Source: VAZQ01 sp963817135
GTDB lineage: Bacteria; Pseudomonadota; Alphaproteobacteria; Rhizobiales; Xanthobacteraceae
Assembly: GCA_963817135.1 (NCBI GenBank)
Contig: CAWFNG010000001.1
Span: 682,001 to 746,000, forward strand
DNA length: 64,000 nucleotides
Direction of reading: 5' to 3'
The notes below the pieces were generated by a model. It ran no database searches. It was not told the origin of the DNA and saw only the letters and a list, made by a program, of their open reading frames with translations. The position numbers and the translations under genes were made by a program. Below, piece after piece: positions 46,985 through 54,711 of the stretch (position 1 is the stretch's first letter; each line of letters starts with the position of its first letter).

Positions 46985-47437
46985 ATGACGATGGCCGACA
47001 TGAAGGCTGGATACGAAGAGATACTCGCTCGTCGCAAGGGACAACCCCCTTTGCCCACCGCTGTCGTCTACCCGTGCAGCGAAGATGCACTGATGGGGGC
47101 GAGCGAAGCTGCGAATGCCGGCCTCATTGCGCCTTTGCTGGTGGGACCGCCGGAACAGATCCGCGAGACCGCTGAAAAGGCAAAGCTTGATATATCCGCA
47201 TACGAGAACATCCTGATTGCGCCCAATATCGAGGCCGGCAACATGATGTACAAGGAGCTCACGTTCATGGCCGGAGGGCAAGCAGCGGGCTTGGTCATGA
47301 GCGCGCGCGTGCCGGTGATCCTGACCAGCCGCGCCGACACGCCGCAGGCAAGATTGTTCTCCTGCGCTCTGGCGGTGCTGCTGGCCGAGGCGACGGCGAA
47401 GGATCCCTCGCTGCTCCACGCCGCACTCGGCGAATAA
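46985..47437 (+). CDS. Phosphate acetyl/butyryltransferase with internal deletion (mini-Ptb)
   Basis: 150 residues in an open frame with AGGAG before ATG 46985. The N-terminal part (TAVVYPCSEDALMGASEAAN, GLIAPLLVGPPEQI) joins directly to the C-terminal part (IAPNIEAGNMMYKELTFMAG, ARVPVILTSRADT) after DISAYENIL. About 165 central residues present in the copy at 10455-11445 are missing, in frame. The lost segment includes most of the domain interface and active site, so enzyme activity is unlikely. It is a deletion remnant whose frame has stayed open. Confidence 0.75.
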   Translation: MTMADMKAGYEEILARRKGQPPLPTAVVYPCSEDALMGASEAANAGLIAPLLVGPPEQIRETAEKAKLDISAYENILIAPNIEAGNMMYKELTFMAGGQAAGLVMSARVPVILTSRADTPQARLFSCALAVLLAEATAKDPSLLHAALGE

Positions 47438-47441
47438 TCCC

Positions 47442-47640
47442 ATGGCAAACGCGATCGTCGTCATCAACGCCGGCTCGACCAGCGTGAAGTTCTCCGCCTA
47501 TAGAGGCGACGGCGCCGAATCGCTTGATCTCATCTGTCATGGTCAGCTCGATGGGACAAGGAGCGCCCTCTCGACCGGGAAGATGCTCTCAAATTCGTCA
47601 TCGCCTGGCTCAACTCAGAGCGGGTTTCGGTTGCGCCGAT
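47442..47640 (+). pseudogene. ackA: Acetate kinase remnant
   Basis: Starts MANAIVVINAGSTSVKFSAY, a clear acetate kinase N-terminus, and continues to DLICHGQLDG. A shift or small deletion follows. In another frame LDREDALKFVIAWLNSE resembles the next helix. The homology then ends by about 47640, and the rest of the kinase is absent before the convergent AraC-type gene. Together with 11452-11529 this leaves no complete acetate kinase in the window. Confidence 0.78.
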
Positions 47641-47686
47641 GACCGCCTCAGGTTGCAACAGCCGGCAGCAGCCCGAGTTGCTGGAA

Positions 47687-48739
47687 CTACGCCAATCGCG
47701 CGCTCGCAATCCTCATACCCGTGGTTTTGGGGGTGCTTCCAGTCCATCGGCGAAACGCGTGATTTAAGGATGTGACCATCGAATAACCAAGCAGCCAGGC
47801 AATTTGGTTTAGCGACAAGGCCGGATCTTTTAAGTACCGCGCCGAAAGGTCACGACGAAGCTCGTTGAGGATCGCGGCATAGCTGGTGCCCTCCTCGGAC
47901 AGGCGTCTCGCGAGCGTTCGGTTGCTCATACCTAGATTGCTTGCAACTTTCTCGACTTGAGCCTTCCCGTGCGGCAGAAGTTGAACAATCTCATTCTCGA
48001 CCATCGCCCGCAGGGTGCTTGAGGTCTTACCGCGTTTGGCCAGTGCCTCGTCGCAGGCATTTTTTAGGATCTGAAGCAGGTATTTGTCCGATGTAAGGAT
48101 GGGCGTCGAGAGCGATTCTGTCGGAAGGACCATGGTGTCCGCGGTGGCATTGAACCTCACTGGGCAGCCGTAGAAACGGTCGAACTCTGCTTTATCTGTG
48201 TTGCGACCGTGAATAAAGGTAACGGCTTTTGGAGAAACATTTCTGCCGGATAATTCTCGGCATGCACGCAGAACGACTGCGTAGCCATACTCCGCGAACA
48301 GTCGGTCGGTGTGTCTCGGGATCTTATAATTGACGGCGAGAACCGTACTCTTCGTCCTTTCGGAAACGCCGAGGCGAATGCTCTCATTGGAGACTGCGAG
48401 ATAGCGGGTCAGGTTGCGGATGGCTTCTCCTATATTTGGAGAAGCGGCCAAGACATAGTACAGCATTCCGCACTCGCGAAGATCGAAGTGCTGAGCGAGG
48501 TGAAGGCCCAGCGCCGAGTCACCGAGCGCCTCTGCTGCAATCTCCAAGAACCGAATTTGGCTTTCTGCCCCAACCCGCTTCGGCTCCTCGCCAAATTTCA
48601 GCAGCGGGATACCAGCCTTCGCGAGCAGGGGCCCCGGATCGATCTTTGCCGTCTTCAATTCTCTAATCGCCAGCCGCGTCGCGACACCATCGGCGGTGAG
48701 GAACAGATTCCTCGTCGGAACCTTCACGCGTCTGACCAT
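47687..48739 (-). CDS. AraC family transcriptional regulator with Arabinose_bd-type N-terminal domain
   Basis: 350 residues from ATG 48739, GGAG upstream. The N-terminal about 200 residues (TADGVATRLAIRELKTAKID, LGLHLAQHFDLRECGMLYYV) match the ligand domain of OruR/GbdR-like regulators. The C-terminal double helix-turn-helix contains VEKVASNLGMSNRTLARRLS and SLNQIAWLLGYSMVTSLNHA, then FRRWTGSTPK. It converges on the acetate kinase remnant. The target is unknown; no adjacent complete metabolic operon is divergent from it. Confidence 0.9.
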   Translation of the reverse strand: MVRRVKVPTRNLFLTADGVATRLAIRELKTAKIDPGPLLAKAGIPLLKFGEEPKRVGAESQIRFLEIAAEALGDSALGLHLAQHFDLRECGMLYYVLAASPNIGEAIRNLTRYLAVSNESIRLGVSERTKSTVLAVNYKIPRHTDRLFAEYGYAVVLRACRELSGRNVSPKAVTFIHGRNTDKAEFDRFYGCPVRFNATADTMVLPTESLSTPILTSDKYLLQILKNACDEALAKRGKTSSTLRAMVENEIVQLLPHGKAQVEKVASNLGMSNRTLARRLSEEGTSYAAILNELRRDLSARYLKDPALSLNQIAWLLGYSMVTSLNHAFRRWTGSTPKTTGMRIASARLA

Positions 48740-48937
48740 TTCCAACTCCGGGCGTGAGTTAACTGCGGCAGATTACAATTCGTTGACCCAAAATAGCAAA
48801 GAATTGGCGGCGCCAAGCAGGCCTCAAGCGCGGCAATCGCATACGTAGTTTAGAGCGGACCTCGGGCAAGGGTCTAACGACCTGCAGCCCGTGTCTGACG
48901 CGTGGTGCCATCAACCTCCAAATCTGCGGAGAGTTTC

Positions 48938-49354
48938 ATGACCAAGTTGAAGAACCGCTGCGCAAACTGCGGGGGAAAGTTTGGTCTCGTCTACCACAAC
49001 CATTGGGGCCTGCGCTTCTGCCGAAAAGCCTGCAGGGACGATTTCCTTGCGAAAACAGCGAAGGACCATGCGCGCATGAGAAGGTGGTTTGGACGGGCCG
49101 CATCCTCAAAGGAGATAAATCGGCCGATTTGCCCACAGCCGGCTCAACCCGAGACAGAGGCCCAATCTAGCTACAACGATACAAAGTCATCCACTTCGGG
49201 TCGCAAACTTATTTCACATACCTTCACCATGGGTAGGCATTTGTTGGCCCTGGGCGAACGCGAGCTTCATTCTGCCAGCAAAGTCGATTATTTGATTAGA
49301 CAATCGGTCATCCCGGATCATCCCAGGCAGCGAACCGGGCAAGGCGCCTCGTAG
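48938..49354 (+). CDS. Small zinc-ribbon-like protein with unusual C-terminal extension
   Basis: GGAGAG lies five bases before ATG 48938. The first about 55 residues, KNRCANCGGKFGLVYHNHWG then FCRKACRDDFLAKTAKDHAR, form a CxxC...CxxxC zinc-ribbon-like domain that I know as a short stand-alone protein in Bradyrhizobium-type genomes. Here the frame continues about 80 residues in low-complexity sequence (QPAQPETEAQSSYNDTKSST). The extension may reflect loss of the original stop. Function unknown. Confidence 0.6.
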   Translation: MTKLKNRCANCGGKFGLVYHNHWGLRFCRKACRDDFLAKTAKDHARMRRWFGRAASSKEINRPICPQPAQPETEAQSSYNDTKSSTSGRKLISHTFTMGRHLLALGERELHSASKVDYLIRQSVIPDHPRQRTGQGAS

Positions 49355-49500
49355 GCTCCAAATCCATGAAGGCCGTGCCGCTTTCACATAGGTCTGCTGA
49401 CGATTGGCTGCCAATTTTGCTGTGGTGCACACCGACCTCTCGATGTGGTAGTGTATGCTCGTCGACCCGTGGGGGCTGGGTGACACGGTAAGTTTGATAA

Positions 49501-49998
49501 TCAGACGCCTCGGTAATAGATTGCGGCGTGAACACCTTTTACGGTATTGTGATCAGCTCCCAATATTTCTGGAAGAAGCGTTATCTCGACGGTGATCCTG
49601 GAAAATCCTTGTTGTGCAAGCACCAACGTTCCGAAAATCGCAAATCTCATCATTAATTTGTGCTCACCGCTCCAAAGCGGAGATGGATTCTTTGGTGGTT
49701 CCTGCGGTGGCAACGGGTCTATATTAAATCCGGAACTTCGAAGTGTGGTCTCCGCATTAGCAAAAGCCGTTCCAACGGGAACATATTTTTTGACTATGGA
49801 AGACACGTCGTTGCCGGCGGGCTTAAAGTCTCCTGTGTGTCGTAGATCTTGGTAGGCACGTTCCAGCTCAAGCCGTAGCCGCACCCCGCGTTCCTGAAAA
49901 TCCAAAGCCTTCATCTGATTGCGCTGGCCCGCGGCGTCGGCGTGAGCGGCTATGAGCAACGACACGCAAATAACAGCGAACTTCATTGTCGCACGCAT
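49501..49998 (-). CDS. Secreted protein of unknown function
   Basis: About 165 residues. The signal peptide MKFAVICVSLLIAAHADAAG follows either the ATG at 49998 or the one at 49986. The mature part has FQERGVRLRLELERAYQDLR, VGTAFANAETTLRSSGFNID and FGTLVLAQQGFSRITVEITL. No cysteines or catalytic motif stand out. It lies 20 bases after mepA on the same strand and may share its transcript. I do not recognise the family. Confidence 0.65.
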   Translation of the reverse strand: MRATMKFAVICVSLLIAAHADAAGQRNQMKALDFQERGVRLRLELERAYQDLRHTGDFKPAGNDVSSIVKKYVPVGTAFANAETTLRSSGFNIDPLPPQEPPKNPSPLWSGEHKLMMRFAIFGTLVLAQQGFSRITVEITLLPEILGADHNTVKGVHAAIYYRGV

Positions 49999-50018
49999 CC
50001 GAGAAGCGGCATCGACAA

Positions 50019-50951
50019 TCACGGCGCTTTGACGATCTGCTTGCACGCGGGGGGCAACCCGGCCAGCGTCAACACCGGTTTCGGTTTGCTCGGCGGCGGG
50101 TGCAGCGTCGATTCCTTGAACCAGAAGTCGAGCTCGCTACCGCAGCCGTCGCTTGGGAGCGGCGGGGCTGGCGGCTTGCATTCCGCACTGTCTGCCGGAC
50201 AGGCAATTTGGACATGAAAATGCTCGGCGTGACCATACCAGGGACGCACCTTGTAAAGCCAGGTGTGATCAGCTCCGGCCTCGCGGCACAGCGCCTTCTT
50301 GATCGCGGCATTGACTAAGATGCGGACGACCACCGGATCCTGCGCAGCCGTTCGGATGAGCGCAGTATGTCTGTGGGTCCACAATTTCGGATCAATGTCG
50401 CGCAGATCGGGCGCGACCACATCGGTGCCCGGGCCGAACTCGCGCTCCTCGCGGCTTTGCACGTGGTCTGGCATCGGCGCAAACCAAATATCGACGTCGA
50501 GGCCGATTTGATGGCTGGTGTGCTCGGAAAGCATCTGCCCGCCGCGCGGCTGAGACATGTCGCCAACCAAAAGACCGTTCCAGCCAACCTTTTTTGCGTT
50601 CGTGGCAAACCGTTCGATGAAGCGAATGAGTTGCGGATTGCCCCAGTTGCGATTACGCGACGGCCGCATGACTTGCCAGGCCGGACCAGTGATCGGCAGC
50701 GACACGGCGCCGGCGAGGCAGCCGTCGAAATCGCCGCCGATCGAGCGCGGCGGTCCGGGAAACGGCGTCGATTTCCGTGCGAACAGTTCCTTGGCCGGCG
50801 TTGACGGCGCGTCCGGATTTTTCAGCGGCGGCAACGGCTTGGGATTGAGCGAGCCGGGAAGCATCGGGTCAATCAAGTGCTTTTCCTGCGCGACGGCGGA
50901 ACTCGCGGCGGCAAGGAAGAGGACGGCGAGGAGGAAAACGACAGCGCGCAT
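50019..50951 (-). CDS. mepA: Penicillin-insensitive murein endopeptidase MepA
   Basis: 310 residues from ATG 50951. Periplasmic metallo-endopeptidase (LAS family) cutting D-Ala-meso-DAP crosslinks. A signal peptide ends near SAVAQEK. Zinc-site motifs are SEHTSHQIGLDVDIWF (HxxGxxxD) and the late WYGHAEHFHVQIACP. Also typical are GGQMLSEHTSHQ and a Cys pair in the C-terminal part. A lytic transglycosylase lies divergent at 51289, giving a small peptidoglycan-remodelling neighbourhood. Confidence 0.93.
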   Translation of the reverse strand: MRAVVFLLAVLFLAAASSAVAQEKHLIDPMLPGSLNPKPLPPLKNPDAPSTPAKELFARKSTPFPGPPRSIGGDFDGCLAGAVSLPITGPAWQVMRPSRNRNWGNPQLIRFIERFATNAKKVGWNGLLVGDMSQPRGGQMLSEHTSHQIGLDVDIWFAPMPDHVQSREEREFGPGTDVVAPDLRDIDPKLWTHRHTALIRTAAQDPVVVRILVNAAIKKALCREAGADHTWLYKVRPWYGHAEHFHVQIACPADSAECKPPAPPLPSDGCGSELDFWFKESTLHPPPSKPKPVLTLAGLPPACKQIVKAP

Positions 50952-50969
50952 CAGCAACTATACTCCATA

Positions 50970-51054
50970 TGGGTCTGAGAGAGAGCCCGGTCGTGGTTCG
51001 ACCTTTACAATCCGAGTGCCGCGGATTGTGGAGGTTGGGAAGGCCACCCAATAG
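50970..51054 (+). pseudogene. C-terminal fragment of a sensor histidine kinase
   Basis: The frame reads SEREPGRGSTFTIRVPRIVE and stops at 51052-51054. This is the typical last strand of a HATPase_c domain. No kinase sequence precedes it; mepA begins on the other strand at 50951. It is probably a remnant left by rearrangement. The remaining sequence to 51288 holds nothing I can identify. Confidence 0.5.
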
Positions 51055-51288
51055 GCATGCTGTTTGCCGCAATGCACTTGGTCCGGTAATCCCCTGCGGT
51101 GCTGGCGATCCGGTGCACACCCAACACCGGAAAAGGCAGTCCTGCGGCCCGCATCCTCTCTTCGTTTGGCACTGTAACCCGACGGCCACAATTAACGATA
51201 AACCGCGTGAGGGCGCGTTAAACCGTTGAAAAACCGTTGCGGCCCCCGGAATTGAACGGTTCTATTAGCTTCTCTGGGGGCGCGGGTC

Positions 51289-52284
51289 ATGCACCGGAAT
51301 ATTTTTTCGCGGTCAATTGCGTTTGTCGCTGGCACTTTTTTACGGGTATCTTTGTCGACCACGATTGCAATTGCGGTTTCCTCATTGGCAAGTCTTGGCC
51401 AAGCCAACTCCATGGAACGAACGACTTTTTCGGAAGAGGCTCCGGATCAGGTGGTTTCAGATCAGGAGGTAATGCCGCTCGATGCCTTCGGGTATCTTGG
51501 TGGTTTGCTTGAGGCCCGGTTCTATCAACCGCATTCGACCACGGACGATCCGCGCGCCGAAATCCGGGCGGCGGCGTCTTTGTATGGCCTGGACTTGGCA
51601 ATGATGATGTCCATCGCCAAGGTCGAGAGCAACTTCGATCCTCGCGCAAGAACCGGATCCTACAAAGGGCTCTTTCAACTTAGCGACTACGAGTTCAATA
51701 AGTACGGCGATGGCAGCATCTGGGACGCGAGGGATAATGCTCGCGCTGCCGCGCACATGCTTTTGGTACAAGCCGAGAAGTTCAGATGGGCGCTTGGTCA
51801 CTATCCAGATTACGCTGAGAGATACATGGTGCATCAGCAGGGTATCCAAGGCGCGATTGAACACTACACACACCCCGAGCGCGTCGCGTGGCAGTCCATG
51901 TGTGCGACCGACGAGGGAGTGCTAAAGGGAGAGCAGTGGTGCAGGAAGTGCATTTGGAGAAATCTTCTCCCAAAATGGAAGCAGACCTTCGGTAGTGTGG
52001 ATAAGATATCAAGCGGGGACTTCGTCAGTCTGTGGAGAGGACGCATCGATCACCTCGCCAACAGATACAGTGTGGCGGAGGGTGGCGTGTCGACAAGTCT
52101 ACAACCTAAAAACCATGCTCGCCGTTCCCCCGCCGTGGCCCGTGGTATTCGACAGCCTCGTGCGACGGAGCTTCACGCTTCTGCTTCGTTCGCCGAGCCT
52201 GTTCAAGCGGTCGCCACGGCGGCGAGGCGTGCGACGGTCGGTTCAGACCGTCTTCAAAGACACGCAGCTGCGGTCGCTCGGTAA
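51289..52284 (+). CDS. Lytic transglycosylase, SLT domain
   Basis: 331 residues. A hydrophobic N-terminus (RVSLSTTIAIAVSSLASLGQ) suggests export. The SLT domain holds catalytic Glu in SIAKVESNFDPRA, then GSYKGLFQLSDYEF, ARDNARAAAHMLL and VHQQGIQGAIEH. The tail after about residue 270 is basic and Ala-rich and may be disordered. The enzyme cleaves the glycan strand to anhydro-muropeptides. Divergent from mepA. Confidence 0.87.
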   Translation: MHRNIFSRSIAFVAGTFLRVSLSTTIAIAVSSLASLGQANSMERTTFSEEAPDQVVSDQEVMPLDAFGYLGGLLEARFYQPHSTTDDPRAEIRAAASLYGLDLAMMMSIAKVESNFDPRARTGSYKGLFQLSDYEFNKYGDGSIWDARDNARAAAHMLLVQAEKFRWALGHYPDYAERYMVHQQGIQGAIEHYTHPERVAWQSMCATDEGVLKGEQWCRKCIWRNLLPKWKQTFGSVDKISSGDFVSLWRGRIDHLANRYSVAEGGVSTSLQPKNHARRSPAVARGIRQPRATELHASASFAEPVQAVATAARRATVGSDRLQRHAAAVAR

Positions 52285-52699
52285 ACTCGCCAGGCGGAAA
52301 TGGCACCCCCAGCACTGAAGCGCTGCGGGTGATTGCCGAGGCCATGCTCCGAGTGCTCCCAGCGCTTCACTGCTTCACTTACGGCGTGTTTTGCAACGCC
52401 AGCCATTCTTTTGGTAAGTGCTCCCCGACAATCGAACAGATGCGCTCTTTGTTGCAGCGCATTGGTTCGGTTATGATGTGGTGGACGGCGCCGCTGATTA
52501 GAACAGTCGCAGCGCGGAAACGAAACGGTCGCACGGCGGCAACAAAATGGTCGCAGCCAAGCACCCCAATAATAGGAAGGATAGATGTACGAGAATTACA
52601 GTTCTGGCTTACCAATGGAACGATGAACTTAAAGAGCAAAGTCAGTTTTCAGTTCATGTGCCTTGCATCTCGCCTCCAGCACGTTTAGCAAGCAGCCCC
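52285..52699. other. Intergenic region without supported genes
   Basis: About 415 bases. Open frames on both strands show no recognisable domain or good ribosome binding site. Base composition is lower in GC than its neighbours, as in acquired or decayed DNA. Confidence 0.4.
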
Positions 52700-52972
52700 A
52701 TGGGCCGGCCTATTGGCGCACAGAACAAAGACAAGCCGTTCCGGGACGCCTTGCGCCTCGAAATAGCGGCGGATGGAGTGGACTTGAAGCAGCTCCGCAA
52801 GGTCGCCAGGGCGCTTATCATCAAAGCTGAGACCGGCGACGTTCGCGCCATTGCTGAAATCGCTGACCGGCTGGACGGCAAAGTACCGCAAGCCATCGGC
52901 GGGACCGATGAGCTCCCTGCCATCAAAGGTATTGCCTGGCTGGATGCGACGACAGCGGCATCATCTGAGTAG
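52700..52972 (+). CDS. Small phage-like protein (DUF5681/terminase-associated type)
   Basis: 90 residues from ATG 52700. MGRPIGAQNKDKPFRDALRL and IAEIADRLDGKVPQAIGGTD resemble the small DUF5681-like proteins next to phage terminase genes in Rhizobiales. No other phage genes are visible nearby. A tRNA-Ser gene, a common integration site, lies 155 bases downstream, so this may be a relic of an integrated element. Confidence 0.6.
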   Translation: MGRPIGAQNKDKPFRDALRLEIAADGVDLKQLRKVARALIIKAETGDVRAIAEIADRLDGKVPQAIGGTDELPAIKGIAWLDATTAASSE

Positions 52973-53126
52973 CCCCCGCATCAAAATTCACAGACCATAT
53001 TTCCGCTTACCTCGCGCGACCTACCCACCGGCAACACTTTAGGGACGTTTTGGGGACCAGATTGGGGATCGGACGCAAATCTGTTTTCAAAATATCAGTA
53101 AAATCAACATATTAAGTCATCAAATA

Positions 53127-53218
53127 TGGCGGAAGGGGTGGGATTCGAACCCACGAGGGAGCGTGAACCCCCTGGCGGTTTTCAAGACCGCTGCCTTAAA
53201 CCACTCGGCCACCCTTCC
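53127..53218 (-). tRNA. tRNA-Ser (anticodon UGA)
   Basis: On the minus strand the gene starts GGAAGGGTGGCCGAGTGG. The anticodon arm GCGGTCT-TGA-AAACCGC puts the anticodon at 53182-53184. A long variable arm (AGGGGGTTCACGCTCCCT) marks a class II tRNA. The T arm is GTGGGTTCGAATCCCAC, and the acceptor CCCTTCC is followed by G and an encoded CCA (53127-53129). Confidence 0.97.
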
Positions 53219-53350
53219 CTTCGGCAGGATTAGCAAATGGCCGTGGCGGCGGGGAAATGCAAAGCCGGCGACAGACACGGCTCGGGAATAAAATTGATGC
53301 CGGCCGACCCCGGCAGCAGGGCCTCAGGGCGGCCAGAAACGGCGTCGCGG

Positions 53351-53545
53351 CTAGCGCTTATGGTCGTGCGCGGGGGCGGAATGCAATTGCGACGAGGATC
53401 GACGATCATCGCCCGACCGCCGGTCGTTGCTCGAGCGCCGTTCGCCGACGGCGCGTCGCTCATCCTCGGGCCGATTGTCGACACCGCTGCGCCGATCGTT
53501 TTTCAAACGTCGCCCGACGCCCAAGCGTCTTTCAAGCTCACCCAT
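53351..53545 (-). CDS. Small charged protein with DRRSG-type repeats
   Basis: 64 residues with GGAGATG before the ATG at 53545. The body is a run of Arg/Asp-rich units (NDRRSGVDNR, DERRAVGERR, SNDRRSGDDRR). Such repeat proteins occur widely in Rhizobiales; their role is unknown. The high charge suggests an intrinsically disordered, nucleic-acid- or membrane-interacting protein. Confidence 0.6.
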   Translation of the reverse strand: MGELERRLGVGRRLKNDRRSGVDNRPEDERRAVGERRSSNDRRSGDDRRSSSQLHSAPAHDHKR

Positions 53546-53675
53546 GGCTGCATCTCCGGGTACTCATCCCGGATAACAGCGCTGTATGAACGGAGCGTAA
53601 AATTCGCGCATCCTGTGCTCTTAAGGTAAAGCGGATCGGCATAATTCCGCACCGATCCGCTGTAAAATCTTCACC

Positions 53676-54033
53676 TCAACCGTCCCAGGCCTGCACCACG
53701 GTTTGTCTGCTGATTTTGCCGTCGGCAAGCTCGATGGTCCCGGCGCAGAAAACACGAATGCCGTCCGGATAGATGCAGGCTTGCGTGAATGCCAGCCGAT
53801 CGCCTTGCGCCAGGCCAAACTCGACTTCGTGGCTCATGGCACGGCTGCAGACGTCGTCGTAATAGGCGGCAATGGCCGCCTTGCCCCTGAGCTCACGCGG
53901 TTTGCTCGGCGGGTTATCGCAGTCGATAATCCGAACGACGGCATCATCGGCATACCAATCCGATAGCGTGCCGGCGTCACGGCCCTCGATGGCGCGTTTC
54001 AGATTGGCAACTGTAATCAGCGCCGTTTCGCAT
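53676..54033 (-). CDS. NTF2-like (SnoaL-type) protein, one frameshift
   Basis: About 118 residues. GGAGGAGATC stands right before the ATG at 54033, but that frame leaves the homologous frame after MRNG; one extra base there restores LITVANLKRAIEGRDAGTLS. The body has WYADDAVVRIID, ELRGKAAIAAYYDDVCSRAM and VFCAGTIELADGKISRQTVV, typical of the NTF2/SnoaL cone fold. Substrate unknown. The carboxymuconolactone-decarboxylase-like gene upstream is on the same strand, 47 bases away. Confidence 0.75.
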
Positions 54034-54080
54034 GATCTCCTCCACATTGACGCACGCAGGCTCGACCGCGATGGGGCCTG

Positions 54081-54585
54081 CTACTTCGCGGACTTGCCGA
54101 CGGTCTTGGCCTTCTCGGCCGCCATCCGCAGCACCGTGTCGGTCTCCTGCTTGAACGTGGCGAGGTCGATCTGCATGCCGTTGAGCACCGTGCTCCAGTG
54201 GCGCGAGATCGCCGCCATGGCCACGGCCTCGCGCACCTCCTCGTCGGTCGCGCCGTTCGCCTTGGCAGCAGCGGTGTGGAAATAGATGCAATAGTGACAC
54301 GGGATCTGCGCTGACACGGCGAGCCCGATCAGCTCCTTGGTCTTGCCGTCAAGCTTCGTTTTCGGGTTGAGCTGGACTGATTTGAACTCCGCCCAGGCGC
54401 CGGCAATCCCGGCTTCCGGAAACTGCTTGAAGAAGCCCGGCACCAAACCGAGCGTCTGTTCGATATCACGATAGGCCGCCTGTGCGGAGGCGTCCTGTGC
54501 GTCGGCAATTTGAGCGGGTGCGGTGATCGCGCAGACTGCGGCGACTGACAGCCAGGCTAACAAGAAGTGCAGTGGTCTTGCGCAT
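54081..54585 (-). CDS. Carboxymuconolactone decarboxylase/AhpD-like protein, exported, one frameshift
   Basis: ATG 54585 starts MRKTTALL; one extra base near 54562 then moves the frame into LAWLSVAAVCAITAPAQIAD, making a signal peptide. The mature domain holds the AhpD-type redox motif CHYC in SAQIPCHYCIYFHTAAAKAN, then GATDEEVREAVAMAAISRHW. Such proteins act as alkylhydroperoxidase-like thiol proteins. An exported location is unusual but seen in relatives. Length about 167 residues. Confidence 0.78.
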
Positions 54586-54711
54586 CGTCATTCTCCATCG
54601 AGTGATCTCCCGCGATAATGCGATGATTAGCGCGAATGATGCGGCTCCCGCTTCGCCCGCCCGGCCCATGCCTGCCATGGCCCGTTCGGGCCATGCACGC
54701 AGTGGCTCTTC

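Noticed and set aside
52329..52688. 119-codon plus-strand frame and an opposing 86-codon frame
   Set aside because: Neither has a recognisable domain or good start; they overlap each other almost fully.
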